19,744 nucleotides of DNA from Stenotrophomonas sp. UBA7346 (lineage in GTDB: Bacteria; Pseudomonadota; Gammaproteobacteria; Xanthomonadales; Xanthomonadaceae). A model generated the notes under the pieces. It was not told the origin of the DNA. It ran no database searches and was given only the letters and a program-made list of their open reading frames with translations. This document shows, piece by piece, positions 14,797 through 19,744 of this stretch. Each line of letters starts with the position of its first letter. Position 1 is the stretch's first letter. The position numbers and the translations under genes are program-made. Where the stretch lies: contig DKPB01000045.1 of NCBI GenBank assembly GCA_002471015.1, forward strand, positions 334-20,077. The letters run 5' to 3'.

Positions 14797-14822
14797 GTAG
14801 TGCCGAGCCATGCTCGGCAGAG
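14797..14822. repeat. SMAG repeat (GTAG-headed palindrome)
   Basis: The element begins with GTAG (14797-14800), then TGCCGAG, a short centre CCATG and CTCGGCA. This matches the SMAG family of short palindromic repeats described in S. maltophilia. It lies 6 bases after the opgH stop. Confidence 0.85.
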
Positions 14823-14828
14823 GCTGTG

Positions 14829-14867
14829 GCGGCGTGCCGCCCGGCGCCGGCAGGGGCGGCACGCCGC
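14829..14867 (+). terminator. 14-bp perfect-stem hairpin after opgH
   Basis: GCGGCGTGCCGCCC (14829-14842) and GGGCGGCACGCCGC (14854-14867) form a perfect stem around an 11-nt loop. It lies right behind the SMAG element. No T tract follows, so it may act as a transcript stabiliser or a Rho-blocking end rather than a classic terminator. Confidence 0.6.
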
Positions 14868-14959
14868 AAGAGCAGGGCGTTGCAGGCCGCATCCCGGCGC
14901 GACGCCGACGATTCCCTCCAGGCGCCCTGCCGCATGGGCAACGTGTCCGTCCCTGAAGG

Positions 14960-14965
14960 CATAAT
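14960..14965 (+). promoter_or_regulatory. Candidate -10 box for the esterase gene
   Basis: CATAAT has five of six matches to TATAAT. The predicted start near 14972 gives a 21-nt leader that contains the AGGAG site. The -35 region is weak. Confidence 0.4.
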
Positions 14966-14992
14966 CCCTGCTTGTCTTCAGGAGTGATGCAG

Positions 14993-15658
14993 ATGTTGGA
15001 AACGGTGGAGCAGGAAACCGGCGCGTCGCCGGAGTGGGCGGTGATCTGGCTGCACGGGCTGGGTGCCGATGGCCATGATTTCGCGCCGATCGTGCCGGAG
15101 CTGGTGCGTGCGCCCTGGCCGGCCATCCGTTTCGTGTTTCCGCATGCACCCAAGCGCCCGGTGAGCATCAACAACGGCATGCCGATGCGCGCGTGGTACG
15201 ACATCGTCAGCATGGATTTCCGCAGCCGCGCCGACGCAAAGGGGGTGGCCGAGTCGGTGCAGCAGGTTGAAGAACTGATCGCGCGTGAGCAGGCCCGCGG
15301 TATCCCGTCGCAGCGCATCGTGCTGGCCGGTTTCTCGCAGGGCGGCGCCATCACCCTGTCCGCCGGCCTGCAGCGCCGCGAGCCACTGGCGGGGCTGGTT
15401 GCCCTTTCCAGCTACCTGCCGGAAGTGGATGCGGCTGCCACCCAACTGGTGGCAGGTGCCACCGCGCAGCCGATCTTCATGGCCCATGGCAATGCTGATC
15501 CGGTGATTCCCGTGCAGATCGCCGAGCACAGCGCCCAGGTGCTGGGAGAGCTTGGTTTCAACCTGCAATGGCAGCGCTATCCGATGGCCCACCAGGTCTG
15601 CGGGGAGGAAATTCACGCGCTGGGCGACTGGCTGCAGACACGCTTCCAGCAGGCCTGA
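14993..15658 (+). CDS. Carboxylesterase / lysophospholipase-like alpha/beta hydrolase
   Basis: I chose ATG 14993 because AGGAG (14980-14984) is 8 bases upstream; the earlier ATG at 14987 is too close to it. The 221-aa cytoplasmic enzyme matches the P. fluorescens carboxylesterase II family (218 aa). Visible parts are VIWLHGLGADGHDF with the oxyanion-hole region, the nucleophile elbow GFSQG (Ser115), the acid in HGNADPVIP (Asp169) and the base in YPMAHQVC (His200). The triad is complete. It cleaves short-chain carboxyl esters, and some relatives act as acyl-protein thioesterase or lysophospholipase; the real substrate here is unknown. It stands 112 bp before the AlgR-like gene on the same strand. 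Confidence 0.92.
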   Translation: MLETVEQETGASPEWAVIWLHGLGADGHDFAPIVPELVRAPWPAIRFVFPHAPKRPVSINNGMPMRAWYDIVSMDFRSRADAKGVAESVQQVEELIAREQARGIPSQRIVLAGFSQGGAITLSAGLQRREPLAGLVALSSYLPEVDAAATQLVAGATAQPIFMAHGNADPVIPVQIAEHSAQVLGELGFNLQWQRYPMAHQVCGEEIHALGDWLQTRFQQA

Positions 15659-15769
15659 GCTGCGCGGGTTTGTGAAGGCGCCCGCAATTTGTGCCGTGCT
15701 GGCGACGGCTGCGGGTGCCGGCCGCTACCATGTGACCGGTTGCAATCCATTGCTTGCGAGGACGATGCC

Positions 15770-16498
15770 GTGAAGGTGGTCATTGCCGACGACGAACCCT
15801 TGGCCCGTGAGCGCCTGCGCACCCTGCTGGCCGAACACCCGGGGGTGGGCGTGGTTGGCGAGGCCGCCAATGGCAGTGAAGCGCTGCATGTCTGTGCGCA
15901 GGTGCAGCCGGACCTGGTGTTGCTGGATATCGCCATGCCGGGCGTTGATGGGCTGGAGGCCGCGCGCCACCTGTCCCGGTTCGAGCCGCGCCCGGCCGTG
16001 GTGTTCTGCACCGCTTACGACGCGCACGCGCTGTCAGCCTTCGAGGCGGCAGCCATCGACTACCTGATGAAGCCGATCCGTGCCGAGCGTTTGGCGGCGG
16101 CGCTGGAGCGCGCCCGTACCTTCATTGCCGGCCGTGGCAGCCCGCAGCTGGTACCGTCGGCGCAGCCGCGGCGCGTGCTGTGCGCGCGCCTGCGTGGCAG
16201 CCTGCGGCTGGTGCCGGTGGAAGACATCCTCTATCTGCAGGCTGAGGAAAAGTACGTGGTGGTGCACCACCTGCGCGGCCAGGACCTGATCGAGGAATCC
16301 CTGCGCTCGCTGGAGGAGGAATTCGGCGAGCGTTTCATCCGCATCCACCGCAACTGCCTGATCGCGCGTGAGCGGCTGCAGGAAGTGCGGCGCACGCCTG
16401 CCGGGCAGGTGCAGGCGGTGCTGCGCGAAGTCGCCGAGCCGCTGGAAGTGAGCCGGCGCTGCGTGGCCAGCCTGAAGGGCGAAATGGAACGTTTGTGA
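15770..16498 (+). CDS. algR: LytTR-family response regulator, AlgR-like
   Basis: The start is GTG 15770, with GAGGA at 15758-15762; the ATG at 15765 is in another frame. The 242-aa product has a receiver domain (residues 1-115) with acidic pocket Asp7/Asp8, phosphoacceptor Asp53 in LLLDIAMPG, Thr81 and Lys101 in LMKP. A LytTR DNA-binding domain follows (about 135-240; VEDILYLQAEEKYVVVHH, RFIRIHRNCLIAR). In Pseudomonas, AlgR controls alginate, twitching and virulence and lies just before hemC; the same order here supports orthology. The partner kinase FimS/AlgZ, normally upstream, is replaced by the esterase. Orthology is likely but not certain, and the target genes are not known from sequence. 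Confidence 0.85.
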   Translation: MKVVIADDEPLARERLRTLLAEHPGVGVVGEAANGSEALHVCAQVQPDLVLLDIAMPGVDGLEAARHLSRFEPRPAVVFCTAYDAHALSAFEAAAIDYLMKPIRAERLAAALERARTFIAGRGSPQLVPSAQPRRVLCARLRGSLRLVPVEDILYLQAEEKYVVVHHLRGQDLIEESLRSLEEEFGERFIRIHRNCLIARERLQEVRRTPAGQVQAVLREVAEPLEVSRRCVASLKGEMERL

Positions 16499-16517
16499 CC
16501 TGTGCGCCGGCAACGGC

Positions 16518-16523
16518 GATAAT
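16518..16523 (+). promoter_or_regulatory. -10 box giving a leaderless hemC mRNA
   Basis: GATAAT has five of six matches. Its last base is 7 before the A of the hemC ATG, so +1 falls on the start codon. A partial -35 box TTGTGA (16493-16498) lies 19 bp upstream, over the stop of the regulator gene. Confidence 0.5.
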
Positions 16524-16529
16524 GGGGCC

Positions 16530-17438
16530 ATGAGCATCCTGCGAATCGCTACCCGAAAGAGCCCGCTTGCCCTGTGGCAGAGCGAACACGTTGCCGAACG
16601 CCTGCGCCAGGTTCACCCCGGGCTGGAGGTGGTGCTTGTGCCGATGAGCACGCGTGGCGACGAGATACTGGACCGCTCGCTGGCCGCCATTGGTGGCAAG
16701 GGCCTGTTCCTGAAAGAACTGGAGCTGGCCATGCTGCGCGGCGAAGCCGATTGCGCGGTGCATTCGCTGAAGGACGTGCCGATGGAGCTGGAGGCACCGT
16801 TCGCGTTGCCGGCGATCCTGGCCCGCGCGGATTCGGCCGACGCTTTCGTGTCCAACCGCTACGAAAGCCTGGACGCGCTGCCGCCGGGTGCCTGTGTGGG
16901 CACCTCCTCCCTGCGTCGGCAGGCGCAGCTGCGTGCGCTGCGCCCGGACCTGCAACTGCGCGACCTGCGTGGCAACGTCAACACCCGCCTGGGCAAGCTG
17001 GATGCCGGTGAGTACGACGCCATCATCCTGGCCTGCGCCGGCCTGGAGCGTCTGGAACTGGGCGCGCGCATCCGCGACCGTCTGCGTGCACCGCAGTGGT
17101 TGCCGGCACCGGCACAGGCGGCGGTGGCGATCGAATGCAGGCAGGACGCCGGCGACATCATCAACCTGGTCAAGGCGCTGGACGACACACCGACCCGCGC
17201 CTGCGTGGAGGCCGAGCGCGCGATGAACCGCGCCCTTGACGGCAGTTGCCACGTGCCGGTGGCGGGCCTGGCGCAATGGCAGGGCCAGGATCTGTGGCTG
17301 CAAGGCCTGGTGGGCGGCGTTGCCGATGGCCGTGCGGTACGGGCACAGGCCAGCGGCCCGGCCAGCGATCCGGAAGCACTGGGTCGTGAGGTCGCACGCC
17401 AGCTGTTGGCCGGCGGTGCCGCCGAATTGCTGGCCTGA
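16530..17438 (+). CDS. hemC: Hydroxymethylbilane synthase (porphobilinogen deaminase)
   Basis: The 302-aa cytoplasmic enzyme joins four porphobilinogens into hydroxymethylbilane in tetrapyrrole (haem) synthesis. It starts MSILRIATRKSPLALWQ, as the family does. Visible blocks are STRGDEILDR, GGKGLFLKELE, AVHSLKDVP with catalytic Asp82, TSSLRRQAQL (125-134), DLRGNVNTRL (145-154) and the cofactor-attachment block MNRALDGSCHVPVAG with Cys240, which binds dipyrromethane. Everything essential is present. There is no ribosome binding site before the ATG, in line with a leaderless mRNA. It follows the AlgR-like gene by 31 bp; hemD is not directly downstream, where a SMAG array ends the unit. Confidence 0.97.
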   Translation: MSILRIATRKSPLALWQSEHVAERLRQVHPGLEVVLVPMSTRGDEILDRSLAAIGGKGLFLKELELAMLRGEADCAVHSLKDVPMELEAPFALPAILARADSADAFVSNRYESLDALPPGACVGTSSLRRQAQLRALRPDLQLRDLRGNVNTRLGKLDAGEYDAIILACAGLERLELGARIRDRLRAPQWLPAPAQAAVAIECRQDAGDIINLVKALDDTPTRACVEAERAMNRALDGSCHVPVAGLAQWQGQDLWLQGLVGGVADGRAVRAQASGPASDPEALGREVARQLLAGGAAELLA

Positions 17439-17444
17439 GCCCAG

Positions 17445-17575
17445 GTAGTGCCGAGCCGTGCTCGGCAGAGGCGTTACCCACAAACCCCAACCGGTAGTGC
17501 CGAGCCATGCTCGGCAGAGGCGTTACCCACAAGCCCCAAACGGTAGCGCCGGCCATGTTTGGCAGAGGCGCTACC
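17445..17575. repeat. Three tandem SMAG repeats with 49-bp period
   Basis: GTAG heads lie at 17445, 17494 and 17543, exactly 49 bp apart. Each copy has the TGCCGAGCC / GCTCGGCA palindrome or a decayed form of it (third copy: CGCCGGCC / TTTGGCA), followed by GAGGCG and, in the first two, TTACCCACAA then a CCCCAA spacer. The repeated spacer shows that the whole unit was duplicated, not only the palindrome. It fills the gap between convergent hemC and the DUF481 gene and can fold as hairpins on both transcripts. Confidence 0.88.
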
Positions 17576-17608
17576 AACCCGACCTGCGGGCACATCCGGG
17601 CAGGCCCC

Positions 17609-17632
17609 ATGCCGAGCATGGCTCGGCACTAC
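17609..17632. repeat. Inverted SMAG repeat facing the tandem array
   Basis: This copy ends in CTAC (17629-17632) and reads TGCCGAGCATG then GCTCGGCA, the reverse complement orientation of the three copies at 17445-17575. It lies 17 bases after the DUF481 stop on the minus strand. Paired with the array it could form a long stem. Confidence 0.85.
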
Positions 17633-17648
17633 AGGGCCGCTCCCGCGA

Positions 17649-18440
17649 TTACTTGAAGCTGTAGACCACGTTCATGGTGGACAGCGTATCGGTCTTGCGC
17701 TTCTGGTCGGACACGTCGCTGTTGTAACGCGCCTGCCAGCCTGCCTTCAGGGCGAAATGCTGGTTCATATTGACCGAAACACCGAAGTCGTTCTGCGCGA
17801 AGGTGTTGTAGGAGCCCGATTCCACCAGCAGCGAGTTGACCAACTCGGTGTTGTCAGTGATGCCGAACTTGAAATCGAACAGGCCGCGGCCGATCAGGCC
17901 GGTGCGGTTCTCGTCGGTTTCCGAGTTGTGGGTGCGGCGCACACCGGGGCCGATCTGGGTATCCAGGGTGACGCGCTCGCCGTCGATCAGGCGGGTGCCG
18001 TAGCCCAGGCCGAAGGTGCCCAGGCGGTCGTAGGTGGCGAAGTCGTCGCGCTCGTAACGCACGGTGGCGGTGAGCTGGCGGTGCTCGCCCAGCTGCAGGG
18101 CGCTGCCGGCGCTGCCGCTATAACGGTTGGCGGTGGTCTGGCGCTTGCGCGAGGTGCTGCCGTCATCGGCGGTCTCGGTGTACTCAGCGCTGGAGCGCAG
18201 GCCGAACAGGTCCATGCTGTGCACCCAGTCACCATCGGTGTAACGCAGCTTCAGGCGGCCGTTGAAGCTCTCGGTGGTGCTGTTGCCGTGCGCGGAGGCA
18301 AAGCCCAGTTCGCCACCGCTGCCACTCCACGGCGAGGTCATCGCGGCCAGGGCGGTGTCATCGGTGGTCGTCGCCTCGTCGGCCCAGGCCAGTGGGGCGC
18401 ACAGCAACAGGGGCAGCAACAGGGAAACACGCAGGGACAT
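17649..18440 (-). CDS. DUF481 outer-membrane-type protein (YdiY-like)
   Basis: The 263-aa product starts at the ATG at 18440, with GGAGAT upstream, and opens with a signal peptide (MSLRVSLLLPLLLCAPLAWA-DE). The mature part is made of alternating beta strands with turns (WSGSGGELGFASAHGNSTTE, FNGRLKLRYTDGDWVHSMDLF, GTFGLGYGTRLIDGERVTLD) and ends MNVVYSFK with a terminal aromatic region, like an outer-membrane barrel. This fits DUF481 (E. coli YdiY, an acid-inducible salt-stress type protein of unknown job). It is divergent from the WYL regulator gene, which may control it. Confidence 0.88.
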   Translation of the reverse strand: MSLRVSLLLPLLLCAPLAWADEATTTDDTALAAMTSPWSGSGGELGFASAHGNSTTESFNGRLKLRYTDGDWVHSMDLFGLRSSAEYTETADDGSTSRKRQTTANRYSGSAGSALQLGEHRQLTATVRYERDDFATYDRLGTFGLGYGTRLIDGERVTLDTQIGPGVRRTHNSETDENRTGLIGRGLFDFKFGITDNTELVNSLLVESGSYNTFAQNDFGVSVNMNQHFALKAGWQARYNSDVSDQKRKTDTLSTMNVVYSFK

Positions 18441-18478
18441 CGAGATCTCCGGAAACAGGCAAGGATGGCTGACAGCCG

Positions 18479-18484
18479 ATGATA
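18479..18484 (-). promoter_or_regulatory. Candidate -10 box for the DUF481 gene
   Basis: On the minus strand this reads TATCAT, five of six matches. The predicted start near 18472 leaves a 32-nt leader holding GGAGAT. No -35 box is convincing. Confidence 0.4.
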
Positions 18485-18575
18485 CCGGATGACCCCGGCG
18501 GCCCAGACCATGCGGGGCGGGCGCTTCATTTCCCGTTTGGCGGACGCCCTCTGCCCATCCGGGCCCCGACTCGGA

Positions 18576-18581
18576 CATAAT
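18576..18581 (+). promoter_or_regulatory. -10 box giving a leaderless WYL-regulator mRNA
   Basis: CATAAT has five of six matches and ends 7 bases before the A of the ATG at 18588, so +1 is the start codon. The 6-nt gap (CCGGCC) resembles that of hemC (GGGGCC). No ribosome binding site or clear -35 box is present. Confidence 0.45.
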
Positions 18582-18587
18582 CCGGCC

Positions 18588-19553
18588 ATGGACCGCTATG
18601 AACGCATCAACGCGCTGCATCGTCTGCTCAAGTCCGCCCGCTACCCGATCACGGTGCAGCGGCTGCAGGAGGAATTGGGCTGTTCCCGTGCCACGGTGTA
18701 CCGAGATCTGGCCTTCCTGCGCGATGCGCTGATGGCGCCGGTGGAGGGCGACGGCGAGGCCGGGTTCCGCTACCAGAGCGGCGAAAGCGACCGCTTCGAG
18801 CTACCCGGGCTGTGGTTGAGCTCGGAGGAGCTGCATGCGTTGCTGGCCTCGCAGCATCTGCTGTCGCGCACCAGCGGCGGGGTGTTGTCGTCGGTGCTGG
18901 CGCCCCTGCAGCAACGTATTGAAGGCCTGCTGGCGGCACAGGCCGGGGCCAGTGCATGGCCGGTGGAACGGGTCCGGGTGATTCCGCACCGTGGCCGCAA
19001 GCTGGATGAAGCCAGCTTCCGTACGGTTGCGTCTGGCGTGCTTGAGCGCAAGCAGTTGTCCTTTGAATACCGTGCCCGCTCCACCGATGAGGCGACCCGG
19101 CGCACGGTGTCGCCCCAGCGCATCACCCATTACCGCGATAACTGGTACCTGGATGCCTGGGACCATACCCGCGAGGCAGTACGCAGTTTCGCGGTGGACC
19201 GCATCCACCAGGCGCGGCTGCTGGAGCAGCCCGCCCAGGACGTGCCCGATGCCGAGCTGAACGAGCAGTTGGCTGCCAGCTACGGCATCTTCTCCGGCGC
19301 GCCCAAGGGCTGGGCGACCATTGTGTTCAGTGCCAAGGCGGCGCGTTGGGTGGCTGATGAGCATTGGCATTCCAAGCAGCAGGGGCGGTTTCTTGCTGAT
19401 GGGCGCTATGAGTTGAAGGTGCCGTACAGCGTGTCGCGCGAGCTGCTGATGGACGTGCTGCACTATGGTTCGGACGCGGAGATTGTCGAGCCGCAGTCGC
19501 TGCGTGAGCAGGCCAAGGCATTGCTGTCGCTGGCGTTGAGCAATTACGACTGA
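18588..19553 (+). CDS. YafY-family transcriptional regulator (HTH-11 + WYL)
   Basis: The 321-aa product starts MDRYERINALHRLLKSARYP, the usual start of the family, and has an HTH-11 winged helix at about 1-60 (TVQRLQEELGCSRATVYRDL). A central helical part leads into a WYL domain from about 145, with the signature NWYLDAWDH (Trp186-Tyr187-Leu188) and REAVRSFAVDRI. A C-terminal extension (about 240-321) follows. WYL domains sense ligands such as nucleic-acid fragments or nucleotides in several bacterial regulators. The DUF481 gene is divergent across 147 bp, so it is a natural candidate target. No defence genes are next to it, so nothing ties it to phage immunity. Confidence 0.92.
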   Translation: MDRYERINALHRLLKSARYPITVQRLQEELGCSRATVYRDLAFLRDALMAPVEGDGEAGFRYQSGESDRFELPGLWLSSEELHALLASQHLLSRTSGGVLSSVLAPLQQRIEGLLAAQAGASAWPVERVRVIPHRGRKLDEASFRTVASGVLERKQLSFEYRARSTDEATRRTVSPQRITHYRDNWYLDAWDHTREAVRSFAVDRIHQARLLEQPAQDVPDAELNEQLAASYGIFSGAPKGWATIVFSAKAARWVADEHWHSKQQGRFLADGRYELKVPYSVSRELLMDVLHYGSDAEIVEPQSLREQAKALLSLALSNYD

Positions 19554-19594
19554 GGAAGCTTGGGTTGGGCTTTGCTCTGCTCATGCTCTGCTTT

Positions 19595-19620
19595 CCCCTC
19601 TCCCGCCTGCGGGAAAGGGG
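19595..19620. repeat. CCCCTCTCCCG-type hairpin repeat
   Basis: CCCCTCTCCCGC (19595-19606) pairs with GCGGGAAAGGGG (19609-19620) with one mismatch. It is followed by CAGGGTGAGGGCAGC, as this dispersed Xanthomonadaceae repeat often is. It lies 42 bases after the WYL regulator stop and may end its transcript. Confidence 0.75.
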
Positions 19621-19686
19621 CAGGGTGAGGGCAGCTCCTGCTTGTTGCTGTTGCTTTTCGGAGCAGTAGAGCAACGGCTATAGCTG

Positions 19687-19708
19687 AAGCAAAAGCAAAA
19701 GCAAAAGC
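19687..19708. repeat. AAGCAA hexamer tandem repeat
   Basis: Three full AAGCAA units (19687-19704) are followed by AAGC. The tract is close to complementary to TTGCTGTTGCTTTT at about 19644-19657, so the middle of the element can also fold. Confidence 0.7.
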
Positions 19709-19744
19709 TTCCCCTCACCCCAACCCCTCTCCCGTGAACGGGAG
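19709..19744. repeat. CCCCTCTCCCG-type hairpin repeat, opposite orientation, cut by window end
   Basis: TTCCCCTCACCCCAACCCC leads into a hairpin CTCCCG (19729-19734) / CGGGAG (19739-19744) with loop TGAA. It is inverted relative to the copy at 19595. The right arm continues beyond the window. Confidence 0.7.

Noticed and set aside
17445..17575. CRISPR-like array because of regular 49-bp spacing
   Set aside because: The spacers are nearly identical, not unique, and the repeat is the SMAG palindrome; no cas gene is present.
17170..17619. 149-aa minus-strand frame over the SMAG array
   Set aside because: Its repeated LPSMARHY / AEHGSALP pattern is only the SMAG palindrome read as protein, and it overlaps the end of hemC.
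18588..19553. Phage-defence regulator because of the WYL domain
   Set aside because: No defence genes are adjacent; the YafY-type layout is common in ordinary chromosomal loci.

Overview
The window looks like chromosome of a Stenotrophomonas species (Xanthomonadaceae). Three things point there: very GC-rich coding DNA, several copies of a GTAG-headed palindrome matching the SMAG repeats of S. maltophilia, and the CCCCTCTCCCG-type hairpin repeats common in Xanthomonas and Stenotrophomonas. No rRNA, tRNA, insertion sequence, integrase or CRISPR array is visible.

Layout. 1-1574 (+) is the C-terminal part of a large unrecognised protein with a glycine zipper and a Gln/Ala-rich tail. 1761-3793 holds five small separate genes of the envelope or stress type: a 66-aa hydrophilic protein, a DUF1269-like glycine-zipper protein, a BON-domain periplasmic protein, a 62-aa protein of a family often named 'plasmid stabilization', and an RcnB-like periplasmic protein. 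3909-10138 (-) is a cluster transcribed in the order: secreted propeller-like protein with a calcium-loop motif, 1002-aa TonB-dependent receptor, Tat-type PhoD phosphatase. I infer an outer-membrane uptake and phosphoester-cleavage system with unknown substrate. 10266-10544 (-) and 10636-10980 (+) are divergent small genes of unknown function, the first with a long acidic tail. corA (Mg2+ channel) and a DUF3817 membrane protein follow, closed by a strong intrinsic terminator.

After a 445-bp leader comes opgH (osmoregulated periplasmic glucan synthase, hrpM of Xanthomonas). It is followed by an esterase of the P. fluorescens carboxylesterase II type, an AlgR-like LytTR response regulator and hemC. 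The algR-hemC adjacency is that of Pseudomonas, but the partner kinase FimS/AlgZ is not beside it. A SMAG array separates hemC from a convergent DUF481 outer-membrane-type protein, which is divergent from a YafY/WYL regulator. The right edge is a pair of hairpin repeats flanking a hexamer tandem repeat.

Most genes are ordinary housekeeping or envelope functions. The best leads are the propeller/TonB receptor/PhoD cluster with its inverted repeats, hemC and the WYL regulator as predicted leaderless mRNAs (a -10 box placed so that +1 is the A of the ATG), the 49-bp-periodic SMAG array, and the truncated glycine-zipper protein. All calls are from reading the sequence; no database search was possible.
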